Of a DNA stretch of 64,000 bases, positions 22,530 through 33,839 are shown piece after piece. The number at the start of each line of letters is the position of its first letter. Within the stretch, counting starts at the first letter, position 1. This stretch comes from Bryum argenteum (taxonomy: Eukaryota > Streptophyta > Bryopsida > Bryales > Bryaceae). The stretch is taken from positions 30,606,101 through 30,670,100 of the forward strand of contig CM073321.1 in assembly GCA_037043015.1 (NCBI GenBank), given 5' to 3'. The notes beneath the pieces are model-generated. The model saw only the letters and a program-made list of their open reading frames with translations, did not search any database and was not told where the DNA came from. The position numbers were made by a program, and so were the translations under genes.

Positions 22530-25262
22530 TCAAATGGTTGAAACTCTAGGTGACCCCACTTCCATGCAACCTGAATCGTATACATCGTCAGGTTCCACTT
22601 TAATTTGGTCCATTTGAACTCTTGCCGTGGTAACCGTGCACTTCACACTCTCAAGTTTATTGTCGTTGTTAGAGTGTGGGCTGCCTTTAAGTGCACCAAT
22701 GTTCTCTTCATCCATCCGGTTTACCAAGTCTTGTTTCGCTAGGAAGGTACTCTCTTGGAGTTGTAAATTTGCCACTCCTCCTTCTGTGTCATTGGCGAAT
22801 ACCGCAAACTGGCGAGGCAGTTGTGGAACATCCTGGTCGTCATCGAACTCAAACGGGTCCTTGACATGAATAGTCATGTTTCCTTTGTTGTCGTTCCAAT
22901 TCTCTAGGTCGTCGTGTTCGCTACCGTCATTGAGATAATTGTCGTCATCCGCCTCCGGATTATCCATGAATACACCATCATCCCATTCATTGTCCGGTAC
23001 ATAGTCTTCTTTGTAAGAGTCCTCTTCTTCTAAATAATTTTCGTACCACGTTCTCGGCGATTTGGTACGTTTCTGGCGCTCGAGTTTGGCGTTCGCATAG
23101 ATGTACACAAGGTCCTCTGCTTTGGAAGTTGACAACCGATTCCTCATTTTGTTGTGCACGAAAGAGTACATGCTCCAATTCCTCTCACATGATGAAGCTG
23201 AACATGTCAATGCCAAAATCCTCTTTGCAATTTTTGGCAAGGCATTCCCCCCGACTTAATGCCACCATTGATGTGGTAACAAGTCACACTGAGCTGGATC
23301 AGGGGCCTCTGAATTGGTGTTAAATGGACCCGTCCTCTCCTCATATTGTATGAGTTCCCGCACCACTTCCTCATAGACTACTCCCATTGGGGCGCTAAGC
23401 TTCCTTATGACCCGGTTTAAAGCTCTTTTTGCTTCTCCATTGTTTTGAATTGCTCCCATATTTGTCAAATAAGGGTTCAACAAAGCTGCTGCATAGTGGA
23501 GATCTGTGAGCATCATTTCCCATCGTTTTTGAAATGGATCCTCGTATTTTGTAGCAATGTCGGGGGATAGTTCGAATGGAGGTTCACGCAAAGAGAACAC
23601 GTGTTCTTCAAGGTCCGACATGATCACATACGCCCTAGGCATGGCTGGTACTTCCCCGTCAAACTCCCGAAGAGCTATGAGTACTGGTTCAACTACTTTC
23701 ACAAACTTCGTACAATTCTCCCAAAACTCATCGCTCCTAATGCTATTCCGCACATTCCTTGCCTTTGTCTGTAACTGGTGACTGTTTTGCCTGTTGAACA
23801 ATGTTTGGACAAACACATGCCACTCCGCATCGATCACCATGTTGTTCAGAGGTTGTTGTAGCTTTAACAACCGCTCTATCATCAAGTAGTTTGTTGCAAA
23901 TCGAGTCTGAGGTGGTACCTTGAGCTGCAGCTTCGGCGAGTACTTCCTGAATAGAGCAAGTGGGACGTGCGACCCTTTAATAAATGTGTACACTCTCTTG
24001 GTTTGCTCCACCAAATGCTTAACCCGTGCCTCTTTCCCCCAATCTTCTAGAAGGAGGTCTAGAATATGTGCCGCACAACCTTGTCCATATAAGTGAGGAT
24101 AGTCTATCTGCAACTTCTTCACAGCACCTAACATGGAGCTTGCATTGTCTTTGCATGTCTGAACGATGTTTTGTGGTCCAACCTCCTCTATGTACTTCGC
24201 CATTTCATTTGCCACATAAGCGATGTCCTCTTTCTTTTTTGTAGTATCCACTGATCCCCGAAACACCTCTCCCATTGGGCAAATGAGCATCATGTTAATG
24301 AGTGGTCTACTTGTGATAACTGACCACCCATCTGAGCATATTGTTCCTCCGTGCTTCTCGATAGAAAGTTTTGTTTGATCTTCAACTGACCTTTGCACAG
24401 CTGCCTTCTTCGCATCGAGCATCGTAGTCCTAATAGCATGATACAAGGGTGGTTGATATCCAACAATACCGGCCTTTGCTGTCTCTTGAACGGCACTTAT
24501 GAATGCTGGATGTCGTACGGCATTGAATGCAATGTTTGCCTTATAGAAAAATAGAGCCCACTTTGCATCCAAATTTTGCCTAGTGGCAAGATCAAAACTA
24601 TCCTCCATACTCATTTGCCCATGTCGCCATCCACTAGAGAGTGTAGAGATCCTTTGTCCATTGCTGCCATGACTCCTCTTGTTAGAAGATGGCACCTGAT
24701 TAGACCTTAGGTTAGGGGATGGCACTTGTACAGACTTGCTGCGAGGGGAATCTATGTTCTCTATAGTTTCCCTTGCCACATATGGTATGCCGGCATCCAC
24801 TCGTGAGTCAGGAACAACATCCGCATAAGGAATGTTGTTATTTGAAACCATCCGTCCGCAGTCACGGAATAGCTCCAGAACTCCACGGGGTAACCTCGTA
24901 CACCGGGGTAATGGGGAATTCTGAGGATATCCGAAATAAGCATATGCTCGTTGCTTAACAAAGACTGTGCTTTTCCCACAGAATAAGCACACGCGAGTAT
25001 TTGGCTTGTCGTTCCGTTCCGTGGATACTTGTAGCCAATCGTCCCATTTGCGAGTGTCTCTTCTATTATCTGCTCCATGTTCCGGAATCGCACCTCCGCC
25101 GGCGTAATGAAACTGGTGACGATAATGCGCACTACAAGGGCTCAAGTTACTCATTGCACATATAGACCGAGCAGGGGGCTTCTCATGGGGAGACCCAAGA
25201 CAACGGGCAAAGCACAGAGGAAAGTGGCTTCGAGCCCGTGAACGACTCCTTATATTCTCCAT
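22530..25262 (-). pseudogene. hAT transposase (DUF659 plus C-terminal dimerisation domain), one in-frame stop
   Basis: A frame of about 910 residues starting near 25,262 (or at an internal Met, MSNLSPC). The N-terminal part holds CLFCGK, which resembles the start of a BED finger, but the following His is not at the expected place (YAYFGY). The middle has the DUF659 region: CSDGWSVITSRPLINMML, CKDNASSMLGA, YGQGCAAHILDLLLEDWGK and TRFATNYLMIERLL. After one in-frame TAA (23,256-23,258) the frame continues with the hAT dimerisation signature LTCSASSCERNWSMYS and NKMRNRL, then an acidic, low-complexity tail to 22,530. The reaction is cut-and-paste transposition in the nucleus. The single stop separates the catalytic body from the dimerisation motif, so this copy is inactive unless read through or supplied in trans. 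Confidence 0.85.
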
Positions 25263-25289
25263 ATTTCTGTAAGTCGGGGGCGAATGCGC

Positions 25290-25500
25290 ATAGAAGGGGA
25301 CCGGCGATTCGGCTAGGTCGCCACAGCCAAATCGGCGGTCGCCCTAACAACAACGCTGTCGTGCCATATGAACCGGCGGTCGCCCTGGCCTTGACTTCGT
25401 CGCGCTAGCTGGACCGCCGGTCGCCCTAGCCCTGACCCAGTTGGACCGCCGGTCGCCCTAGCCCTGATCCAGTTGGACCGCCGGTCGCCCTAACGATGGC
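25290..25500. promoter_or_regulatory. GACCGNCGGTC array upstream of the transposase start
   Basis: Regular repeats of GGACCGCCGGTCGCCCTA with a period of roughly 33 bp begin within 30-250 bp upstream of the transposase start. Their position suggests a promoter or operator role as well as the terminal binding role. Confidence 0.6.
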
Positions 25501-26226
25501 AAATTTTTGCGACGAAGAGCACTTTACTCCCCAACCACAAATTTGTAGGGGGCCATAGTCAATATCCATGGTCCACGTAGTACAGCTATTATTAACTAGA
25601 ATCCCGGAGACCATGCGGCTCAAAAATGTTTGATTCGCAATTATGTTTTTTTTTTTTTTAAATAAAAAAATAAAAATAAAGGGAACATGGGAAGGCAAGA
25701 GAGAGAACAATAAGGAATCATATTAGAAAATAGAGTTTTAACTTCTCTTGCTCCAAATCCCAAAAATAAAGGGATGAATATTGCTCAATCCACGTTTCTT
25801 AAATAATTAAGAATGGTAAAAATTGCCATATATCAATGAAGGTACCTTGGACATTGAAGGTTTTTCCCTTATGCTTATACCAAATGCAATAGTGAGATTT
25901 CATTCACCAAGAATATTTAAATTGAAGAAAATCAAAAACTTCATATTCACATTCAACGTTTTTGCATACAAAATGGCAATTGCACTTAGTGTTTGATATT
26001 GAGTACACTACTTTTCTACAACTGCTAGAAAAACGTGATTAACATACTACCAGTCATTCTTCGCTTGGGCCCCCTTCATTGTAAAGTTGGCTTGGCCCCC
26101 CTTCTGTACAAACTTGGCTTGGCCCCCCTTCATCCAAATGTCCTTCATCTTCCTCCATCGTTTGGTTCGGCTCCCCTTCATCCACTTCTCGCCTTTCGGT
26201 CCCTTCTTCTTCCGAATCTGACCAAA

Positions 26227-26778
26227 CTATGTCCTCATCAGGGATTCCTCCTTTGTAACCCCTAGGCGTTGTAAGACCTTCTCGTGGGTTGGCCGCTGGA
26301 TAAGGAGCTCGCGGAATATGGGTTCTGTTGGCTTAATTGTTTCAGGGGATTTTTTTAACGTCCTCCAATCCACCTCCCTCTGCAAAATTATCTCCGCGTA
26401 CACCATTTGTGCTATGTTGTACGAAACCTCGTTGCTCACCACATGCACACCGGCGTAGAGGAACTTCCACACTACAATGCATCGTTGCACAAATTCATCG
26501 TGATTGCAATAGTGCAAATTTGCGCAATTCAGGCGGCGATGAAACTCGTGACGATAGTGTGGAAACAAATGGCCGATGTGGCACCAAGCAATGTACCACT
26601 TGCAAGTCTTAAGAATCCACGGTCCCTCTACTTGCGCCCACCCCGGAAAAGCATGTTGCGTGGGATCTATGAGAACCTTGTGAAATCTCCTTTGCTTCTT
26701 TCCTTTCCTCTTGCGGTCCTTGTCTCTCGCTATCTTTCGCTCCTGGCTAGGCGTCATCGTCACCCAAATGCTAACCAA
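26227..26778 (-). CDS. hAT accessory ORF, short paralogue
   Basis: A 183-residue ORF starting MVSIWVTMTPSQERK, basic at the N-terminus (DKDRKRKGKKQRR), then AFPGWAQVEGPW, YIAWCHIGHLFPHYRHEFH, NLHYCNHDEFVQRC and EVSYNIAQMVYAEIIL. It is clearly homologous to the first ~170 residues of the 29,975-31,555 ORF on the same strand. Conserved Cys/His pairs (WCH, HYC) could bind metal. No known family is recognised. It lacks the long C-terminal half of its paralogue, so it is probably a truncated copy. Confidence 0.6.
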   Translation of the reverse strand: MVSIWVTMTPSQERKIARDKDRKRKGKKQRRFHKVLIDPTQHAFPGWAQVEGPWILKTCKWYIAWCHIGHLFPHYRHEFHRRLNCANLHYCNHDEFVQRCIVVWKFLYAGVHVVSNEVSYNIAQMVYAEIILQREVDWRTLKKSPETIKPTEPIFRELLIQRPTHEKVLQRLGVTKEESLMRT

Positions 26779-27029
26779 GGAAGAAAATTTTTAAAATAAC
26801 TCAAAACAAAGTTATATCTATTCCGTGGACTAACACAGAATTTGAAAAACTCGAAAATCGGGCAGCACGTATGTGTAAAATGTACACGTGTGGCACGTGT
26901 GTGCCAATTACCGCACGCTCTAGCGCTCGAACAAGCAGGCGGCAACCAGAGGTCAACACCAGACAATGTGCAAGGCCCGACACGTGGATGTGAAAAATGG
27001 CGACTGCCGGTGTCCGCGCGCGTATTTGT

Positions 27030-27320
27030 AACTCTGGTGCTAGGGCGACCGCCGATCCACCCGATGGGCGAACGTCGGTCGGTGGGGCGACCGCCGATCC
27101 AGCGGTTGGGCGACCGCCGATCCACCTGGTGGGCGACCTTCGGTCAGAGGGCGCGACTTCCAAATGGGAGGGCGCGACGTATGTCTGGGGGCGCGACCTC
27201 TGGATCTCGCGACCGTCGATGCAGCGGACGGGCGAACGTCGGTCGCTGGGGCGACCGCTGATCCAGCTGGTGGGCCAACGTAGGTCAGTGGGCGACCGCC
27301 GGTCCAGCTCATGGGCAAGG
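27030..27320. promoter_or_regulatory. GACCGNCGGTC array upstream of the short paralogue
   Basis: Repeats of GGGCGACCGCCGATCCA and GGGCGAACGTCGGTCGC every ~30 bp, lying 250-540 bp upstream of the minus-strand ORF that starts at 26,778. Confidence 0.6.
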
Positions 27321-27419
27321 ACTAACCTTCCTCCCAGCATATTTGTCAAAATTATCAAAGCAGTAACAAATTTATATAATAGCTTTTGGTGGCAAGTATT
27401 TGGAACCATCAAAACTATA

Positions 27420-28975
27420 TTAAAAAAAAAGAGATAAAATAGATAAATGGGGCAATAATGTGATTTTAATACTTGGACTTCTTAATAATGACCCTATGAA
27501 AATGATCGAATCATAAAAAAAACCATAGAAAGATCGCATCCATATGTCATAATTTAGGTGCACCCACCACAACTTCGAATGATAAGGGAAAAGAGAATAA
27601 AAGGGTAGAGGAGGTGATACGAACACTTGAATTAGGTAATAAGGGCCTCATGAATGTAATGGAAGTATTCATAAAACCATAGGAGAATGCGAACTATGTG
27701 GTTGAATTTATATGGGGATATTTGAATTGCGGGGTTTGAAGCACGAGGGCATATGTAAAAATATAAGCAAATAGGGAGTGGAAGGGGTGTTGATAACTTT
27801 CCTAGGTGATTCGTATAGTGTAAAAACTATGGTATAAATCTTAGGGCCACGGGAGGAACGAAAGTATTTTTCCCGAATTTCTGAAAATTAAATAGTCATG
27901 TGAAAGTAGGCGGTGTGCGCACATGCATACGAAAACAAAGTGGGGAATGTAATTTGAACATTTGGACTACACTAAATAGGTACATTAGTGTTAGATTTTT
28001 ATAAGATTTGAAAATGCTACAAGTTTTTACTTTTGGTATAGAAAATTTACCAAGAGTATTGATTCCAATACTATGTAAGGATCCCCATCTTCACCATTGT
28101 AGAGGGTACAAAGATTGACTAATAGTAAAAACTTATAGCCTATTTATGTAAATTAGTGTATCTAATATTGATCTACCTATTTAGTGTAGGTAATATGGAT
28201 CATATAAAAATGATGGAACCATCAAAAATATTATAGGACAACCTGTACTATTTTTTCCCAAATTAATCTATAATTTTCGAAGTAAGTAGAGGTTTAAATA
28301 ATAGATAAAAAATAGTTAAATGGAGAGAAAAAATATTTTAAAAAGAATTGGACTATTTAATAACTACCTTATGAACATGATGGAGCTATAAAAAAAAATC
28401 GTTGGAGTAAAGGATCTATAGGGTGGATTTTGGTTGCAAGCACTTAGAAACACCAAAACTTCAAAAAATAAGAAAAAATAGATAAAGGGGTAAGGGGACA
28501 ATTTAAACCCTTAGACTACCTAATGATGACCCTATGGAAATGATGGTGTTATTTAGAAAATCGTGGGGATATCTCATCTATAGGTCATCATTTACTTGTA
28601 AGTCATTTGAATGAGTAGAATATTGAATGATATACGGAAAACTTTGTGTTGAAGGGATAACGATTTTAAAACTTGTGTTGACTAAAAAAGACCTTATAAT
28701 AAAAATTATGGAAGAATAAAATTTCCCGCAAGAGAAACGTATCTACATGTTATGATTTACTTTGACTTTGTAGGATGCTGAGTAATAGAGGAAGTTATAC
28801 TAAAGGGGGGAGGAGGTGGTTTTATTATTTTCTCTAACCGTATTAAATATATTGAATCATGAAAGAAGCCACATGGAACTTGGATTTACATGGAAGGAAA
28901 TACTTGGTGTTAATTTGATTCAACGCTGGCATGGTATAAGATACTTGGTGTTAACTTGATTCAAAACCTCCAGAT
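27420..28975. other. AT-rich spacer in the hAT, with a MITE
   Basis: No coding sequence was recognised. Loosely repeated blocks (ATAATGACCCTATGAAAATGAT around 27,483, 28,363 and 28,523, followed by AAAAAATCGT) show old internal duplication. A MITE copy lies at 27,970-28,186. Confidence 0.5.
27970..28186. mobile_element. MITE, copy 2 (TIR CACTAAATAGGTA)
   Basis: A 217-bp relative of the 12,396-12,619 element, flanked by TA on both sides (27,968-27,969 and 28,187-28,188). Its interior aligns throughout with the first copy (ATTGATTCCAATAC, GGATCCCCATCTTC). It entered the hAT after that element was formed. Confidence 0.65.
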
Positions 28976-29262
28976 CGCGCGACCGCCAATACAGCGGATG
29001 GGCGAACGTCGGTCGCTAGGGCGACCGCCGATCCAATCGATGGGCGAACGACGCTGATAGGGCGACCGGCGGTCTACGTGATGGGCAAGGACCCAAGGAG
29101 AAAGTGTCCGCGAGCCTCCGCGCACCCCCTCTTGATGGGGCGACCGCCGATCTAGCCGATGGGCGAACGTCGGTCGCTTGGGCGAACGTCGGTCGCTAGG
29201 GCGACCGCCGATCCAGCCGATGGGCGAACGACGCTGACAGGGCGACCGGCGGTCTACGTGAT
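28975..29262. repeat. GACCGNCGGTC array, internal block
   Basis: Repeats of GCGACCGCCGATCCA and GGGCGAACGTCGGTCGC, with a duplicated ~100-bp stretch containing GGGCGAACGACGCTGA. It lies about 700 bp beyond the 3' end of the 29,975-31,555 ORF. Confidence 0.7.
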
Positions 29263-29974
29263 GCGCGCGAATATCTGCTTCCCCCCCTTTTGCTACAAAT
29301 CTTTTTCTGCATATTTGAAATCATGTACGATTATACTGAATCATTACCTTTAGATGTTTTGGGGGGTTTGTCAAAATATTCATCGACTCTAAATACTTGC
29401 AACTAATTCCCACCATATATTGATACGTAACTTTAACAACTTAGTTATGATTCCAAATTTTTACAAATTATTTATCATTACTTCATCGTGAATTAATGCT
29501 AATCAAAGCTTTCCAAAATTCAATATCATTATATATACATATGGAATGGTATAGACGACATAATTTTCTAAAATACCATTGTCCAAAGTATCCACCAACC
29601 TACCAACATACAAACCTACCAACTTAAATAATTACCAACCTACATACCATTCTAAGAACCTTTCTTTACATATTTCCAAATCATGCATTTAAAATAAAAA
29701 ATAAAAAAAGAAAAAGAATAAACAAGATGATTAAAATAACACCGTGCGCATATATACAAATAATAAACATAACATCGTTCAACTAGTATCTTACTAGTAA
29801 AAACATATCATATAATCAAAAAGATACATTGTATAACATATAGCCTAGCACTTATCTCCCAACTTTCAGTTCACAAATAAAATAAAGTAAATGGATATAA
29901 CCAACACACGAACGTCTTTCTAAAATTTGATTCTGCTTACTCTAATCTTCTTCCATTGTACTTTCGATATTTTA
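29263..29974. other. AT-rich spacer, no gene seen
   Basis: Low-complexity AT-rich sequence between a palindrome array and the 3' end of the 526-aa ORF. Nothing coding was recognised. Confidence 0.5.
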
Positions 29975-31555
29975 TCAATGGTACCATCTCCGAAATTTCT
30001 CCTTTGTCTTATTTGCAATACATAGATCTTCGATCCTTGCTTTTAAGAACCTCTCCTCTTCTGCGAACACAAGTAGCTTTTTGACCAACTCCTCAGTTGT
30101 TTCATTGCGCTGTGAACTTTGACCCTCTTCTGCAATATCCACGGTTCCATCTATTCTATTGAGTACTAACTTTTCCTTGTTCTCCTTCAATCTTCTTGAT
30201 GCTAGGTTCACCCTTTCGATCTCAGCTCTCAAGGCATCGCATTCCGAAATGAGTACCTTTAGCTCCTTCTCAGAATGACCTTGGTCCTTGGCTCCTTCAA
30301 CCATAATATCCTTCTCGCGACCCCAATCATTGACCACAAACCATTCGTCGACGTGATTATATCTCCTTTGCACATCTTTGAAATGTTTCATGTGCTTTAT
30401 GAGATCTTTCTCATAATTGACCTGATCCGATGCATTGAGAGTTGGAAAAACATTCGTTGCCACGTCTTGAATCTTCTTTATTGCATCTTTGATTACCTGT
30501 ATGTCATGTTGGAGTTCAACACACTTTGCCCGTTCGTATGACAAAGCATGAAACAAATATTCATAATCCTCATAAGCCCTCTTCATCTCCTTCATCCACG
30601 AATCATCGATTTCATTTGGGCATTTCGCTTTGAAGACTACTTGAACTTCCTTCTCCAGCTCTACTTCTTCATTTCCTTCTCTTTCTGGCTGTTCAGTCGT
30701 TTCCATTGGATATTCTAGAGTCCCATCCTCTACGCTAACATTTGTTTGAGGAGAGGCGCTCATAGCGGGCCGAACTATAACTTCGGGTGGACCCAAAGTA
30801 CAAGCACCAAACATTCCTTCAACCTCCATGTATTCAATGACATCCGCTTCTCCTTCTGTTTGTAGGTCCTCGACGTGCTTCACAGGTGCATCAATCACAT
30901 CCAAATCTTGCACGCTTGTTTCACCCACATGAAAGTCTCCTACGCCACCAATAGAACCTTCTACAAGAGGAGTATGATGCTCCCTCTCGTTAACCTCTTC
31001 TTCATGAGAATTAGGATTTTCCCAAACATACACATCATCAGCATCCCCATCTTTCCGATGCCTTGCTGCCGTAAGTCCTTCTCGTGGGTTTTCTGTCAAT
31101 GGAGCTCTTGGAATGTCTTGCTTGGTTGGAAGGAAGAATTGAGGCGATTTTTTCATTGAGCTCCAATCCACCACTTTCTCCAATATTACCTCTGCATACA
31201 CCATTTGAGCAATATGATACGAAACCTCGTTCTTGGTGACATTCTTGCCTTTATAAAGGAACCTCCACACTTCAATACATTGTTGTACAAATTCGTCATG
31301 CTTACAATAGTGCAGATTTGCAGCATTTAATTTCAAGTGCGTCTCATGTCGAAAGTGTGGAAACAACTTGCTGATGTGGCACCAGGCGATGTAATTCTTC
31401 ACTGTTGTCTGACTCCACACACCCTCTTCGGTCTCCCACCCCGGAAAAGCGCGTTGAGTGGCATCTTGGAGAATACAGTGATTCCTCTTCTGTTTTTTTC
31501 CTCTCTTCTTGTGTCGCTCACCGAGTACTATTTTACGTTCCGCAATTGTAGTCAT
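29975..31555 (-). CDS. hAT accessory protein, 526 aa, uninterrupted
   Basis: The longest fully intact frame in the hAT besides the kinase-like one: 526 residues from MTTIAERKIV. Residues ~1-170 share a domain with the 26,227-26,778 ORF: AFPGWETEEGVW, YIAWCHISKLFPHFRHETH, NLHYCKHDEFVQQC and EVSYHIAQMVYAEVILEK. The middle (170-330) is acidic and low-complexity. The C-terminal ~200 residues are charged and coiled-coil-like (RAEIERVNLASRRLKENKEK, EERFLKARIEDL). No known family is recognised. The N-terminal basic region, the Cys/His pairs and the coiled coil suggest a DNA-binding, oligomeric accessory protein, by analogy with second proteins of other DNA transposons; this is inference. Confidence 0.65.
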   Translation of the reverse strand: MTTIAERKIVLGERHKKRGKKQKRNHCILQDATQRAFPGWETEEGVWSQTTVKNYIAWCHISKLFPHFRHETHLKLNAANLHYCKHDEFVQQCIEVWRFLYKGKNVTKNEVSYHIAQMVYAEVILEKVVDWSSMKKSPQFFLPTKQDIPRAPLTENPREGLTAARHRKDGDADDVYVWENPNSHEEEVNEREHHTPLVEGSIGGVGDFHVGETSVQDLDVIDAPVKHVEDLQTEGEADVIEYMEVEGMFGACTLGPPEVIVRPAMSASPQTNVSVEDGTLEYPMETTEQPEREGNEEVELEKEVQVVFKAKCPNEIDDSWMKEMKRAYEDYEYLFHALSYERAKCVELQHDIQVIKDAIKKIQDVATNVFPTLNASDQVNYEKDLIKHMKHFKDVQRRYNHVDEWFVVNDWGREKDIMVEGAKDQGHSEKELKVLISECDALRAEIERVNLASRRLKENKEKLVLNRIDGTVDIAEEGQSSQRNETTEELVKKLLVFAEEERFLKARIEDLCIANKTKEKFRRWYH

Positions 31556-31744
31556 TGTTACCTCCGATCACGGAAATGCGGCTATGATGTGATGTTAGAT
31601 ACAAAACACCAAAAATAGTGCAGTCCACGTTGGCCGACCAATCGAGCAAGCAAGTGGCAACTTTGAGTCGACACCAGACAATGCGCAACACCACGGCACG
31701 TAGACTGAAAAGTGACGACTACGGCCAATAACGATTGTATTTAA

Positions 31745-31960
31745 CCTCCTGTGGGAGGGCGACCGGCGGTGTCACGGCGACATCGTTAGAGCGACCACCG
31801 GTCCAGTGTTTCTTGCAAGACTCGCTCCATGGCGACCGCCGGTCCAGCTGCAGCAGACCTCCGGGGCGACCGGCGGTGCAGCTTCAGAAGAGTTTCGATC
31901 CAGCCTCAGCGGAGCGCTTCGGGGCGACCGGCACTCTACGGGGGCGACATCGCGAGAGCT
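31745..31960. promoter_or_regulatory. GACCGNCGGTC array between two divergent hAT genes
   Basis: Palindromic GCGACCGGCGGT/GACCGCCGGTCCAG units lie 190-400 bp upstream of the minus-strand 526-aa ORF and 480-690 bp upstream of the plus-strand kinase-like ORF, so one block could serve both promoters. Confidence 0.6.
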
Positions 31961-32438
31961 CCCGCTCTTGTTCTTGGATCCTCTTTATGCAATATTCAAA
32001 TTTTGAATTAACCGCTTCAAGCATCTCCCCCATTCCCCCCTTCAATCCCCCTCATCCCCCCTCATCCCCCCTCATTCCCTCTCATTCCCACTCCGTTCTT
32101 CCTATTTCTCATTCCCAATTGGAAATGATTCTCATGGTCATGGGCATTTTGCCAAGAGCGGTGACCATGATACATGAAAAATGTATTTTATGCTCATTGG
32201 ATACTCTTGTGGTGTAATATGGATTTAGATCGATACAAGTTTAATCACAATTTACAAAATTATAATTTTCAACATTCTCAAAATTCTCAACATAAAATAC
32301 TCATCAAATATTGGTTCCAAAAGTACCCTCAGTAATGGGTTGATTAGAATGTCCGCAAATCATTAGTCTTCTTGACTTCAAATATTTACCTTCATATAGT
32401 GGTCACCCATTTTTTCTCCAAAATGGGAAAAAACCGCT

Positions 32439-33446
32439 TTGCGCGCCACATTTGAACGAGACACAAGGTCGGGGGTGGTGTGGATTCCTCAAGACGCTAC
32501 GATAGAAGCTCTATCAGCCCGCGACATGGAGAGAGGCCATGGACTGGTGCGGAAGGTGAAGATACTTGGAGTAGACCACGTTCCAACTAATATCGAGTTT
32601 GCAGCAAAGCTTTCCAAGAATGTGAATATTCAGAAGAGGAGGATAGAGACTGCAGCAGAAGCTCTTGTATGTCCTTTGAATCATCCAGGAATTATCAAGT
32701 TTTGGGCGTTGCATACAAGGACATTCGAAGCTTACTCATATTGTTGGAATGGAGGATCACTACACGAAATGTTGAAGTTGGATGAGAAGGTCGGCGACAA
32801 ACATCTTCACTGGTCGAGAGTAAAGGAAGTTCTCAGTCTCACTCAAGAGGAGGCTTTCAGAATTAGCCTTTTCCGTCAGCATAGGATGAAGTTAGCTTGG
32901 GGTTTAGTATACATCATGAATCTGGTGCAGAAGACAGGAGTACTTCACAACAACCTATCTCCCTCGAACATACTATTGCATTTCCCAAATGTCGGAGAAG
33001 ACAAGATTTGTATTGGAGTGTGTGACTGGGGGATGGCATCTCGTATAGTAGAACAACATCCTTCACGTTACGGATACCAGACGGAGAAGAAAAAAGAAGA
33101 AGATATGGCACGTCGATGGTGGGTGGCGCCCAAGATGTTCTATACTTATAGACCTGAAAGTTCTGATACAAATTTGAACGTCCAGGAACTTCGACATCAA
33201 ACCACAGTAGCATCAGATTCGTATGCGGTTGGCAAGCTCATCCAGCTGATTGGTGTGCAAAACGGATTCGACGAAGAATTATTTCCGAATTCGACGGTGC
33301 CAGAATCATTCCTATCAAAAGTGTTATCACTGACCAGGCATGAATCGGAGAAGAGAATGACCTGTGGGGAGGTGGTGAACCGCTTGATGGGGAAACCGTA
33401 TCATATGCTTCCACCGGAGTCTGTATTTAGAGAGGACAGTTATTAG
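32439..33446 (+). CDS. Protein-kinase-like protein carried by the hAT (probable pseudokinase)
   Basis: A 335-residue intact frame; the likely start is a Met near residue 1, or MERGHGLV at residue 30. Kinase-fold landmarks in order: an N-lobe stretch with LNHPGIIKFWALH and YSYCWNGGSLHEML; the catalytic-loop equivalent VLHNNLSPSNILL, where the usual HRD aspartate is Asn; the metal-loop equivalent CDWGMAS in place of DFG; an activation segment leading to RRWWVAPKMFY (APE-like); and ASDSYAVGKLI (helix F region, DxxxxG). Loss of the HRD aspartate suggests a pseudokinase or a very divergent enzyme. It has no intron. It sits between palindrome arrays inside the hAT, so it is either a captured host gene or a regular element gene. 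Confidence 0.65.
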   Translation: MRATFERDTRSGVVWIPQDATIEALSARDMERGHGLVRKVKILGVDHVPTNIEFAAKLSKNVNIQKRRIETAAEALVCPLNHPGIIKFWALHTRTFEAYSYCWNGGSLHEMLKLDEKVGDKHLHWSRVKEVLSLTQEEAFRISLFRQHRMKLAWGLVYIMNLVQKTGVLHNNLSPSNILLHFPNVGEDKICIGVCDWGMASRIVEQHPSRYGYQTEKKKEEDMARRWWVAPKMFYTYRPESSDTNLNVQELRHQTTVASDSYAVGKLIQLIGVQNGFDEELFPNSTVPESFLSKVLSLTRHESEKRMTCGEVVNRLMGKPYHMLPPESVFREDSY

Positions 33447-33839
33447 TTTATAATATCAGTATATCTTCTTGCAATTCATAGACTCCTATAGATGACCATC
33501 TCACGCCATTGAGTGCTCATTTAGCCATGTAATTCACAAATTATACTTGCAATATATACAATCTACTTTTTGACATATTGTTCCAGTTCTAATAGATTTT
33601 TGCAACTCTTATAATTATGTTCCCTTTTTACACTAGTCACATATGTATGTCACCACATTTTTTGTTACATGAGTTTCAAACCTCATGGTTGATGTTAGCC
33701 TTTTCTTCACCGGTTCGTGGATTGTTGTAATTTGTTTCATCTTAAATTCTTAATGCTTCATCTACATTTGTATAACGAGAATTTTGGGTAATGTTGGATA
33801 GCAAAATGACTTATTCTACTCGGGGGAAGCCTCCAATGC

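Noticed and set aside
9890..25262. Alternative genetic code or stop-codon readthrough explaining in-frame stops
   Set aside because: All three stop codons occur, at positions where the family expects different residues (Trp, Arg, Gln, Tyr), and frameshifts are also present; pseudogene decay is simpler.
26801..27437. ORFs rich in DRRSP/RRSP repeats (also at 21.2-21.6 and 33.85-34.04 kb)
   Set aside because: They are read-through of the GACCGNCGGTC palindrome arrays, equally open on both strands.
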